DNA of 64,000 nt from Elgaria multicarinata webbii (Eukaryota; Chordata; Lepidosauria; Squamata; Anguidae), in assembly GCF_023053635.1 (NCBI RefSeq), contig NC_086182.1:4923001-4987000 (forward strand), in the 5' to 3' direction. Positions 20,801 through 29,700 of this stretch are shown here, piece by piece (positions within the stretch are counted from its first letter, which is position 1; every line of letters starts with the position of its first letter). The translations under genes were made by a program, and so were the position numbers. The notes below the pieces were generated by a model. It was not told where the DNA came from. It was given only the letters and a program-made list of their open reading frames with translations, and made no database searches.

Positions 20801-22133
20801 GACCCTTTGAATAGCCTCAACTGCAGGGTTCCACGTTTCCCCTTCTGTAGCATCCTGACACCTAGCCCACTTTTCTTCTGTAATCGGGACCACCTTTGTG
20901 TCACATTCCTGTCCTCAAAATCCATCTCGGAAAGGGACCGACCTAAGACATTAGAAGGCGTCAGCAAGAATGCACGGTGGTGTTTAGAAAGGAAATAAAA
21001 GGTGCAGGCAGGAAGAGGCTAAGCGATGGAAGCCCGAAAGCCCCTCTTCCAAGCCAACCCTCAGGGATTTGGTCACCTACCTCACCCCACCTGCAAAGGG
21101 GAAAGTAGGAATTCCTTCCTCAGGATCACTGGGAGGACTGCAGGTAAGTGAACTGAGTGGTTTAGAGGCTAAAGTGAGCATAGATCAGTGGCAGGGCAGC
21201 CTAGGTCCAGGTTCTCTGGTTCAATTCCCAGCTGCTGCCAGCCGGAGCAGGCCGGAGGGACCAATGGTCAGACTTGGTCTAAAGCAGGTTCCTAATGGTG
21301 ACTGCAGACACACCAGCTGGGCCCCAGGTTCCTCCCAGCCTTTGGGTAGCCGTGCTGGAGCACAGCTGTTCTTTGCGCTACTTGTGGAGGACAGAAGCAG
21401 TCATGGGAGAAGAACCCGGCCTGCTCAAGTGGGAAGCAGCTGGGAGCCAGGGCCTGCTTGGGCTAGGGACCCTCCCAAGGAGAACGCTCCAGTGGCCGTG
21501 CAGGCTTCTGCCCTCCTTTCAGCCATGGGGCAGAGCAGACTGCCTGGACTAGGGAGTGGAGCGTTTGGTCTCAGGTGCCCTCTTGAGGGAACATGTCTTG
21601 TCTCTCTTGTCAGAGGAGATATGGGCCTAGCGATCCTAAGCATGTTTCCTCTGAAGGAAGGAAGGCCCACTGAGTAAGCACTGGGGCTTTGCTGTCTAGA
21701 AAGTGTGCTGAGAAGTGCAGCTGTACTGTCTTCCTTGGTTTTCTTACGTGCCCTGAACAAGTAATGCACATCCACCCCAGAAGTCTGTATTAATGCCCCA
21801 TTGGTAGTATTAAAGTGAAACTGTCATGAGCATCTATATTGCTGGTTCTTACAAAGAAATACCCACAACAAATTCTCTGCTATTTTGCAATATAAACTTT
21901 TCATTGCACCTTAAACTGCATGGTTATGATATGCTGAACACTATTTAATGTTTGCGTTTGTAAAGGTTACAATATTTCGGGAACACAAGATCTGTCGTGG
22001 GATGGGGGCATTGCACAAGCACGTTATTGCAATTTAATAAGGGGGCTGTTGTGATTCTCTCGTACCACAGAGAGGGGATGAAGTGCAGTGTGAAATTGAT
22101 GATCTGGGGATCATCCGGAACAAGGTAGCTTGA
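8584..22133 (+). CDS. FAHD2A: Fumarylacetoacetate hydrolase domain-containing protein 2, complete coding region in 7 exons
   Basis: Seven exons, 8584-8873, 10598-10814, 12341-12400, 16937-17099, 18039-18147, 20658-20745 and 22071-22133, join in frame (990 nt) into 329 residues plus a TGA stop; human FAHD2A has 314. Residues 1-53 have many Arg and no Asp or Glu, as in a mitochondrial presequence, which suits a mitochondrial location. The FAH fold follows: CVGMNYVDH at 125-133, EVELAFVIG at 174-182 with the metal-binding Glu pair, AHDVSARDW at 203-211 with the likely metal-binding Asp205, [12 protein letters not shown] at 223-234, and [12 protein letters not shown] at 293-304. Family knowledge: FAH-superfamily enzymes are divalent-metal hydrolases or decarboxylases, but the FAHD2 substrate is not settled. 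Met41 (MRLVQF) is a possible second start that would drop the presequence. Every junction keeps the frame and no key residue is missing, so this looks like an intact host gene. It converges on GPAT2. Confidence 0.95.
8874..10597 (+). other. FAHD2A: FAHD2A intron 1
   Basis: No additional exon was recognised. Around 10148-10320 is an old MIR-like SINE in antisense-looking orientation (ACAACCCTGTAAGATAGGTT, GAGGCTGAGAGTGA). A poly-C run lies at about 9797. The rest looks unique. Confidence 0.45.
10598..10814 (+). CDS. FAHD2A: FAHD2A coding exon 2
   Basis: Acceptor tatccacag ends at 10597 and donor gtaaga starts at 10815. The 217 nt complete Arg97 and encode residues 98-169, including [20 protein letters not shown] and [19 protein letters not shown]. 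This is the most strongly conserved block of the family and contributes the substrate-binding loop. Confidence 0.95.
10815..12340 (+). other. FAHD2A: FAHD2A intron 2
   Basis: No exon seen between the two splice sites. It has a short (AAT/GAT)n run near 11538-11560 and, at about 11615-11680, the inverted mate of the repeat at 2565-2635. Confidence 0.5.
12341..12400 (+). CDS. FAHD2A: FAHD2A coding exon 3
   Basis: A 60-nt phase-0 exon encodes 20 residues beginning [17 protein letters not shown]. Acceptor cctcttctag ends at 12340 and donor gtaact starts at 12401. The Glu residues of EVE are the expected metal ligands of the FAH fold. Residue for residue it is nearly the human exon. Confidence 0.95.
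12563..13068 (+). mobile_element. GC-rich foldback hAT-type element, copy 1
   Basis: Begins TAGAGCTGTGCACGGACCCC and ends GTGGAGCAGAGCCCTA. TTGAATAC at 12555-12562 and CTGAATAC at 13069-13076 form a 7-of-8 target duplication. The interior is strongly GC-rich with CpGs and no protein family. CAG|GTAAG words at 12721, 12820 and 12892 look like perfect splice donors in the FAHD2A sense direction. Copy 2 is at 18534-19211. Confidence 0.75.
13130..13560 (-). repeat. L2 LINE fragment, antisense
   Basis: Words such as CAGGTGTGTTTTCAAGAGGTGC, GTTCCAAAGGGTGGGTGCC and GCCATCCGGTCCATCACTGC are the antisense of the L2 3' coding end and UTR (with about 20 bases or fewer quoted each time in condensed form). 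The frames are decayed, so this copy is older than that at 14196-15805. Confidence 0.6.
14134..16023 (+). mobile_element. L2 LINE, sense 3' end, split by another L2
   Basis: The left piece (14134-14195) matches the end of the L2 ORF (CTTTCGTTGCCAGCTGAAGA). The right piece (15806-16023) resumes with the L2 3' UTR and the terminal signature ACCGCTCAGAGAGCTTCGGC..GGGCGGTATAAAAAT. Aligned with the uninterrupted L2 at 50480-51265, the two pieces are contiguous. Confidence 0.8.
14196..15805 (-). mobile_element. L2 LINE, antisense, 5'-truncated within reverse transcriptase
   Basis: Minus-strand frames at 15726-15082 and 15026-14409 encode [91 protein letters not shown] (catalytic YADD), then [20 protein letters not shown] and [10 protein letters not shown]. 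The two frames are out of register by a frameshift near 15030-15080, so the copy is inactive, but both are long and well preserved. The 3' end at 14196 has the shared L2 terminal hairpin. Confidence 0.92.
16570..16885 (-). repeat. CR1 LINE 3' fragment, antisense
   Basis: From the antisense CR1 tail (ATCCTAGAATAGTAGAATTGG) through CTGTCCAGCTGCCTCTGGAA to GTGTGACAACCTTTCAAGTG. It ends about 50 bp before the acceptor of FAHD2A exon 4. Confidence 0.88.
16937..17099 (+). CDS. FAHD2A: FAHD2A coding exon 4
   Basis: Acceptor ctctccccag ends at 16936 and donor gtttgg starts at 17100. The 163 nt encode residues 190-243 plus one base: [20 protein letters not shown] and the [20 protein letters not shown] block. 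The donor, GTTTGG, is weak compared with the other introns. A CR1 fragment ends only about 50 bp upstream of the acceptor. Confidence 0.95.
17100..18038 (+). other. FAHD2A: FAHD2A intron 4
   Basis: Pyrimidine- and GC-rich sequence with long C/T runs (about 17260-17520). No repeat family or exon was recognised. Open frames on both strands here follow from the base composition. Confidence 0.5.
18039..18147 (+). CDS. FAHD2A: FAHD2A coding exon 5
   Basis: Acceptor ttatactctag ends at 18038 and donor gtaagt starts at 18148. The 109 nt complete Asp244 and encode [16 protein letters not shown], then [15 protein letters not shown] and two bases of Gln280. This matches the human exon closely, including the split codons at both ends. 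Confidence 0.94.
18534..19211 (+). mobile_element. GC-rich foldback hAT-type element, copy 2, exact target duplication
   Basis: Starts TAGGGCTGCGCTCTGCTTC and ends GTCCGTGCACAGCCCTA. GTTTTCAG is duplicated exactly at 18526-18533 and 19212-19219. The 678-bp body is GC-rich and holds several strong inverted repeats (about 18715-18755, 18780-18867, 18911-18957 and 18998-19102). Donor-like GTAAG words lie at 18703, 18882 and 18956. No protein family. Same family and orientation as 12563-13068. Confidence 0.85.
18998..19102. repeat. Near-perfect palindrome of about 105 bp
   Basis: The left arm runs from CGGCGGTGGCTTCAACTGAG to AAGACCAGGCC. The right arm runs from GGCCTGGTCTTCC to CTCAGTTGAAGCCGCCGCC. 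Arms are about 50 nt with only a few mismatches and almost no spacer, centred near 19050. Confidence 0.85.
19350..19436 (+). repeat. L2 LINE 3' tail
   Basis: GTGAACCGCCCAGAGAGCTT..GGGCGGTATAAAAATGTAAT followed by (AAAT)n. Only the terminal 80 bp is present. Confidence 0.85.
20395..20545. repeat. Old palindromic hAT-type MITE remnant
   Basis: GAGTGCAACTCCCATCAGAC at left and ACGATGGGAGATGCAC..TCTGGAGGGCCACA at right are the two arms of the common foldback family, decayed. It lies about 110 bp upstream of FAHD2A exon 6. Confidence 0.5.
20658..20745 (+). CDS. FAHD2A: FAHD2A coding exon 6
   Basis: Acceptor ctcttgacag ends at 20657 and donor gtgagt starts at 20746. The 88 nt complete Gln280 and encode [20 protein letters not shown] and FRKPPVFLK. 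The TGTPPGVG loop is an FAH-superfamily signature. Confidence 0.95.
20746..22070 (+). other. FAHD2A: FAHD2A intron 6
   Basis: No exon was recognised. About 21150-21260 contains a tRNA-SINE-like stretch with a B-box-like GGTTCAATTCCC. The longer open frames at 21069-21775 have no recognisable family. Confidence 0.45.
22071..22133 (+). CDS. FAHD2A: FAHD2A terminal coding exon 7
   Basis: The acceptor tcgtaccacag ends at 22070. The exon encodes [20 protein letters not shown] and the stop TGA at 22131-22133. The human protein ends [20 protein letters not shown], so the C-terminus is intact. Confidence 0.95.
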   Translation, partial: RGDEVQCEIDDLGIIRNKVA

Positions 22134-22471
22134 AGATTTTGGGCTGCATCCTTTGAGCTGGCGGCTGGCTCACCTGTCCCTGCACAGCTGCACCTACAAT
22201 GCTCGAGTGCCTTCACTGATTCTGATCATGAGCACAGATTAAGGAAATTCTGGGGATTAAGGTCATTGGGATTGCCCCTGCCGGGATTACTCCTGCCAGG
22301 TGCCATAAAACTGGGGAGGTAGATAGTGTTTCAGAAATCACTGGCAGTTCCTGAACACCTCAGTGAAGAAAAGCGAATGTAAGAAGATCATCTGTGGTAC
22401 AGCACACGCTATAGACTGCGGCTGTGACGTTCCCATTAAATGCTGCAAAGCTTTCCAGATTGTTGAACTAG

Positions 22472-22477
22472 AATAAA
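22472..22477 (+). terminator. FAHD2A: FAHD2A polyadenylation signal
   Basis: A canonical AATAAA lies 339 bases after the FAHD2A stop, in non-repetitive sequence. It implies a 3' UTR of roughly 22134-22495. Confidence 0.7.
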
Positions 22478-22954
22478 GCACCTATTAAAACTCACATTGG
22501 AGCCTAGCTTTTTGTACCATTGTTTCGGGCACGGAATTTAAATCATGGGCCACAGGCTGAGATTTCTCAGAAAGGCTATGGAGGTTCTTGACCAAGAGCT
22601 GAGCGAAGGTTAGCATCTGCCACACAAGTCAGAGTCCCTTTAATAGTTGCCCAGATGCAGCATCTGTCAGCATAGGATGGCACTAGTGGAAGAAGCTGCA
22701 GGTACTATGATTCTCTCTCCACGGCTAGCAACAACGGAGTAGAAGCTCTGCCGGATACTGCAAGCTGCTCTTGGCGGTGACCACAGGTGGGTCTCATTGC
22801 TCCAGCCAACACACACTGGTCGATTGTTTGAGGTGTGCTTCAGACTGGCCTTCGCGGTCTTTTCAACAAGTTGCTGCATACAAATAGGGGGAGGGGCTAA
22901 AAGATGCTGAACTTCCAGATGTTCTTCATCAAGACATTAGAACATTTTTATCCA

Positions 22955-23152
22955 TATTCTGGTTGCCTGGAACCACATTGTGCAGACTTTATACTGTTAG
23001 TTTTACCCTACCCTGTGCCTGTTTGGTGCATTCTCTTCCCCTCCTTTTGTTTTACTATGATCTTATTAGAATGTAAGCCTATGCGGCAGGGTCTCGCTAT
23101 TTACTGTTTTACTCTGTACAGCACCATGTACACTGATGGTGCTATATAAATA

Positions 23153-23192
<40 letters not shown>
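22955..23192 (+). repeat. L2-type LINE 3' tail with (TAA)n microsatellite
   Basis: The 3' end contains ATGCGGCAGGGTCTCGC and CAGCACCATGTACACTGATG, then GGTGCTATATAAATAAATAA and about 45 bp of TAA repeats. The same terminus occurs antisense at 42957-43110 and 46388-46505. It lies in the interval between the two converging genes. Confidence 0.75.
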
Positions 23193-23193
<1 letters not shown>

Positions 23194-23327
23194 CATTATT
23201 TGTACAGAGAATTTCTGTACTGTCTACTTGCAGACAGACAGAGAAGTGTTTCTATTTGACAACCCCATAAAAGAGCCCGTTGTGGAGAATTCTCTAAGCA
23301 GACAGTTAAAATCCAGCCGGAGAAGGT

Positions 23328-23333
23328 TTTTAT
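23328..23333 (-). terminator. GPAT2: Possible GPAT2 polyadenylation signal
   Basis: AATAAA on the minus strand, about 340 bases past the GPAT2 stop and downstream of no other minus-strand AATAAA in that interval that I noticed. It sits just outside the (TAA)n tract that ends at 23192, so the true signal could differ. Confidence 0.4.
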
Positions 23334-23674
23334 TATTTGTTAGTTTTATAAACTACGCTTCCAGCAACAAGGACTACCAGTCTGGGATATACAATAAAAC
23401 AGCAATCAAATAAAACAAACAATTATAAAACAAACAGACCACACTCTGGCTTTTTTTTTTTTCTTCACTAAATCAACCTCAACACAGGCGCTCTAAAGAC
23501 TCCACTTGAGAGAGTCACATCATAACACAATAACTATCATACTGAAGTGGGGAGGGGGGGCAGGGGCAGGCTATAACTGACCTCTCCCCTTGCCAGGCTG
23601 TTCTTCCCACCATCCGCCCACCCCGCACGCAGAGACTACGCCTTCAGAACGCCAGTCCGGGTCCGCATGAGAGT

Positions 23675-23791
23675 CTAGTTGTAGATAAACTGACGTATAA
23701 ATTTCACCAGATTGTCTTGGTTCTCTTTGCTACTGAACATCTTGGAGAGGTGGAGAATGGGCTCCCTTTGCCCTCCCACCTGCCTCAGCAC
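23675..23791 (-). CDS. GPAT2: GPAT2 terminal coding exon
   Basis: The acceptor atttctatttcag precedes VLRQVGGQREPILHLSKMFS, and the frame ends KFIRQFIYN with stop TAG at 23675-23677. Human GPAT2 ends KLEQFIRQFICS, so the C-terminus is complete. Confidence 0.95.
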   Translation of the reverse strand: MLRQVGGQREPILHLSKMFSSKENQDNLVKFIRQFIYN

Positions 23792-26700
23792 CTGAAATAG
23801 AAATTTAGATGGGGGGGGGGAGTTCAGCAATCTATTATTATGATGATGATTATGATGATTATTATTATTTTCTATATTGCCCAATAGCAGAAGCTCTCTG
23901 GGCAGTTCACACATAGAAAAAATATCGAAATTACAACATTATACCTCGTTACATTATAATAAAATATAGCCTAAAAATTGTGGATCATACAAAATTTAAA
24001 AACCGTTTCGATAGCTGTTACAGTCTTAACTTGGCTCCGAAAAGATGGCTGTGTTGACGCTCAACGGGCTCATTCCACAGTTGGGGAGCCACCACTTGCA
24101 AGTCTTCGTTGTTGCCACCTTCCAAACTTTCCTTGGAGCAGGCCCTCTGAGAAAGGCCATAAAGCGGGGGGGGGGGGGGGGAGGGCAACTTATGCCCTGC
24201 CAGATGTTTTGGCCTACACCTCCCATCGGCCCTGGCTAGCATCACCAATGGTGAAGGTCATGGGAGGGCCACAGGTCGCCCACCCCTCTCGTACAGGCAG
24301 GCCGAGGGGCTTCCTGAGTGAGCAATAGCCCCCCTGCATGTGTAGCAGGCAATGAAGTCAACAGGGAACCCCTTGGCCCACTCACTGGGCGGTGTGATAC
24401 GTTGCAGCAGAAGGATGAGGAGGCGGGAGGCCTGAGGCCGAAGCTCCTAGGAGTCGCTGTATTTCCCAAGACTGCCCACTTCCTACTCTCAAAAACAAAC
24501 GGCCCGAAAACACACCATATAATAAGCCTGACAGATCTATGGGGAAACCATGGGGAAAAAGTGTCCTTGTGGTTGTATAAAATGACCTAGACATCTGATA
24601 AAGTGGCAAATATATGTGTTGTTCATTGTGGGGAGATAAGAAAACCGGAGTTGTACAGTTTGGGACCACACATTTCTCTGGGGACCTCATGATACAAGGC
24701 TGTGCCTCACAGGATGTTGGGACCGACAGTCACAAGTTCATAACTATTTCCAGCTAAGATGTGCGACTTTAAAGGGTCCTTTCCTTGGGAAGGCCGGGCC
24801 AGGTCCAGGGGGCCAGGAAAGCCAGGGCCAAGGAGGAGCAGCCAGAGGGAAGCTACAGGCGCAGGAGGCATCTGGAAGGCAGCAGCCTGCTCTAAATTGT
24901 CAAGGCAAGAGGGAGGGGCATGGTTAAATAATGGGCTCAAGTGACACGAAGCCAGATTCCAGCTGGACATCAGGAAAAACTTCCTGACTGTTAGAGAAGT
25001 ACGACAATGGAACCAGTGACCAAGGGAGGTTGTGGGCTCTCCCACACTAGAGGCCTTCAAGAGGCAGCTGGACAACCATTTGGGTGGATTCCTGCATTGA
25101 GCAGGGGGTTGGACTCCATGGCCCTGTAGGCCCTTTCCAACTCTGCTATTCTATGATTCTATGAAAGGAAGATTACAGGGTGGGGGCAGGAAAGGCAGGT
25201 TACTCACCCCCAGGTCCTTACAGATGTGGACAGAGAGGGTAGTCAGGGTCCAGTTAGCACATTCTGAAAAATAAGCCACAGAAGGTTCAGTACGGTGACG
25301 GTGTTGGGAAACAGCCTCCCTGGTTCTGGCTTTCCAGATGAATCTGTCATGATACGCAGCACTAGGGGGCAAAGTTGGCTTACAAAAAAGAAGCTTCTTA
25401 CGCAAACCCGGGGCTGTGCTTGCGACCCACAAGGCGCCGCTTAAACCACCAAGGCAATTCCAGATCAGAGTTGTTGTACTGTAGTGGCTAAGAGACAGAG
25501 CTAGACAAATTGTGAAGCCCAAAGCAGTCCAAAACTTGCGTCTGCCAGAAACACACCAGGTAGCCTTAGGCAAGCCACACGCTCCCCCTCTCTGCCTCAG
25601 TCCCTCATCTGCAATTTTGGGATAATAATCCAAGCCTTTTGAGATTACAATATATGATATGCAAAGTCCTTAGAACATTCAAAACATGCTGTGTATTATT
25701 ATGTTTTAGTTGCTGTATTTTGAGGAGGATATAAAACAAAATTACAAATTTCAGCACGAAGAAGAAGACGAAGAGGAGGAGGAGGAGGAGGAGGATTGTT
25801 GAAAAACCATACTGAGAGAAAGAAAAGTTGAAGGAACTGGGAGTATTTAGACCTGGGGGAAAGCCTGTTTAAAGGGGACAGAGGAGGTAGCTTGATACAG
25901 ATCACTTTTATTTAGATAAAAAGCTGTCTTAAAAAAAAGGATACTCTGTTTACAGAATTCCCCATGCCACAAAGACTTTGAGCATGGAGGTGGGTAGTTG
26001 CTAACCTTTTGCTCTAAGCATTTTAGGCTACTCCCAACAAAATGGGATTTACTGCAGAGGCTTCTGCAAAGGAACCTGGCAACTGTGGCTCCGTGGGGCT
26101 GCTAAGGATGATACTTTAGGGTCAAACTATTCAAGCCCACCCTCCGGGCACGCTTGGGATCACATGGTGGGCAGTGAAAGAGGATGTAACCCACCTGTCC
26201 TCCACCCCCCACCCCATTCTACAATCCCAACAACCCCCTGCAGGGGAGGGTTACTCTCCCCCTTCGTGCATGCAGAGGTCCCAGTCCAACTCCCCCTCCC
26301 TGCAGTGGGTAGTCACATTTTGTAAAATGTGCATGTCTTGGCTCACAGAACTACAATTCCCAGGGTTCCCTAGGTGAAGCCCTGGCCATTATAGCAGTCC
26401 AAGTTTGCTGTAATGCTGACTAACTTTATCGTTTGCATGTCTTTTGCTAGAGTGCAGCACCGGCCCGGCACCAGCCGTTTAATCTGTTTCATGCATTTTA
26501 AATTGGGCCCACGGGCCCAGAGCAACAGAGGCATCTTTCAACAGTAATAATTAGAGCAGAGGTGAAATTTGAATTGAAGACTTCCTGATTTGCAGCTCAG
26601 TCTCTGTCACTAGACTTCCACCAGCTCTATACCTACAACTCCGCTGCTGCCTGGCCCTCCCCAGGCCCGTGGACTCACCAAAGGAATAGTCCTCTTTTGC

Positions 26701-29700
26701 CTTCCTCAACAGGAACTGGTGCAGCTTCTCCAGGAACTCTGACTCTGTGGGAGGTTGGGGAGCAGTTAGAAGGGGGCGAAGAGGAAGGAGGGGCGATTAC
26801 CCTCCAAGCAGAAGACCAGCTTCAGCTATGCCACTAGCAGGGTGGGGGATGTGAGGGATCTCTGCCCCCACTGACAAATGCCTACAGGTCACACACAGCA
26901 GGTCATGGTCTAACCATGAGCCAGCAGGGTGGGATGCTGTGCCAAAAGGGAGGAGGGAATTCGATAACATCTTCAGTTATATTTTAAAAGTAGATCATGT
27001 CCATCCCCAGAGCTTCAGTGTAGTTTACCAACAAAGAAGCAACATTCTTTAAAAAAAATAATTAAAAAAGGGGAAAAGAGAGAGTCACGTGACGCTTAAC
27101 AGCAACTTTTCCTAATAAAAAAGGGAAAACAGCACAGGGCTTTATTAACAGATTGATTTGCTGAGACGTGTCATCATATAAGAAGATAAAACAATGTAAA
27201 CTTGACACCAGAACCATATACAAAACCATATACAAAATAAGTGGGCGGATGTGCTTGTACAGGCCCGATACCAAAACGCTGCAGTCACATTCTGAATCAA
27301 AAATGAATATGCAGAAAGCTGCTGAGTAACTTGCATGCTTGAGGACAGCAGTTTTCAAACACTGTTCTGGCAACCCACAGAACCTTATCAGGGGTGGTCA
27401 ACGAGCAGATCAATCATGATGGACAAGCTTCCTTGACAAACAATTCGCCCACCGCTATCAATCTTCTTCAGAAATGGACATGTGTTATGTTCCAGGCCAA
27501 GGAGCGCTCCCAGTTCACACAAGGCAACAAAGCACCCGGGGTGGGGCGAATGTCCTGGACCCCTCGGCAAACAAGGGGATTCCAGCTGATGAAGAAAGGG
27601 GCTCCTGAAGGCCGAAAGTCTGAAAGGCTCCTGCGTTTCGATGGGCGCTGCGAAGTCTCCTACCCATTTGGGTACCACGCAAAAGGCTTTCGTGGAAAAT
27701 AATCAACACACAAGACCCTGAAGCAAAGCAAGTATCAAGCGTTCCCTACTGTGTTCTCCTACTGTGCGCCAATATGAATTCAAAGACTTTTACTGGTGAG
27801 CTGTTCAAAGGACACTCGTAGACTCCCACAGTAGCCGCAGGTGCTTTTGTGGAAACAGAAGGCTACTCAGAGCTTCTGGAGACACATTTTCACTGATGAT
27901 CAAGACCCACACTGACAGTGGCAGGCAACCTATGGGCCCTGGAGGGGGGCAATTCCCCCCTCCCAGAACCCCCTGGTGGCTGCACTCCTTGCCACCATGC
28001 CTGCAGCCAGCCACCCACATACATACACGGAGCCTTTCACCTCCTCTTCCTCCCAGTGATCATGATCCTAATTGCTGGGAGTGGGAGGCTTTAACCACGT
28101 CCCCTCCCACTCCTGCCCAGCAACCTGGATCACGAGCAAATTCTGCTGGGAATCTCTCGCATCAAGCTCTTCTTGTGCGCCCATTTCCAGCAGAATCTGC
28201 TCCCACCAGCCTGCCAGATAGTTGTTCTGACAGGCTGGGCTGGAGTGATTCCGCTGGCTTCCCAGCGCTGAGCCCCTGCCTGCCCAAAGAGCCCAATTTC
28301 TCTTCCTCGCACGCCCTGCATGGCGGGGCGGCAGTGTGCACAGGGGGGCAGATCTGGGATGTCTGAGCACCCTTGGGGGGCCGCATGTTGCCCACCCCTG
28401 CACTAAGAACAAACCTTCTCCAAACGCTGGAAGCACCTTCCCGAAATGCCAACGGTTGTTGGAGGCCCTTCAAATCAAGGGGACTCGGCCGTGAGGCCTA
28501 CCTGGCTGAGGACTCTCCAAAGCCCCGAGGAAGCCAGCAGCTCGATCCAAAGTCTTCAGCAAAGGGGACAGAAGACAGCAGAGGAACACAAATAAGCTGC
28601 AGCCGCTTTCCAACTGGCTTATCTAGGGGAGAGGAGGAGGAAAGGTCAAGCGTCGTGAGAAGAGAAGTGTGAACGGGCCGTCCCAGGACAACTCGAAAGG
28701 AAAATATGGGAAAGAAAGGTAAGACCGTTGCCAGACCAAATGTTTACGTTCATGGTAGGAATCCAACTGCCAATTCACACTGTCATTTTGTGGGGGGCTT
28801 GTGGAGACCGTTGCCACTGAAAAACGGAGGGGGCAAAGGCACCGGCCTATATGGCTCAGGTCCAGGTTATTTGAAAGACCGTATTCTCCCTTATGAGCCT
28901 GCCCGTGCTTTGAGATCTTCTGGAGAAGCCCTTCTTTCAGTCCCACCTTCTTCACAGGCACGCTTGGTGGGAACATGGGAGAAGAGGGCCTTCTCGGTGG
29001 CTGCTCCAGTGCTCTGGAACTCTCTTCCCCAGGGAAGCTAGGCTGGCTCCCTCCTTGATGGGCTTTCGGAAGCAGGCTAAAACTTGTTTGTTCCAGCAGG
29101 CCTTTGGAGAATAATCCGGCCCTCCATCTATGTTAATGTCTTATAATTTTGTTGTGTATTTTAAAGGCCACCTTGAGGCCCAGCATTGGGCGAAAGGCGG
29201 GATACAAATAAATAAATATAATAATAACAACAACAACAACAACAACAACATAGAAAGCTGGTGTAATATAATAGTTAGAGTGCTGGACTGGGACAGGGAA
29301 GAGTCAGGCCAACTTGGACATGGAAGTTCACTGGGTGCCTTTGGGCCAGTCACTGACTCTCAGCCTAACCTACCTCACAGGGTTGTTTTGAGGATAAAAG
29401 GGAGAGGAGGAGGAAGATCATGTATGCCACCTTGGGCTCTTTTGAGGAAAAGCAGGATATAACAAGCAATATTCCACCCCGAGCCCAGTTACCAAGCAAG
29501 CACAGAAGCTGCAAGGATGTGTTAAATTAGGGCCGGGACCCAAAGCGAAGTGGCGAATGGCATCACTTCACCTGAACTTCCCATCTGTGATGCCAAACGA
29601 AGCAACAGCCTTCAAAACTACTGTGGCAGATTTGTGAAAATAAAGGAGGCGGGAAGGGAGGGCGACTACTGCACTCCGGTCTTCTGAGCAGCAGCTGGCA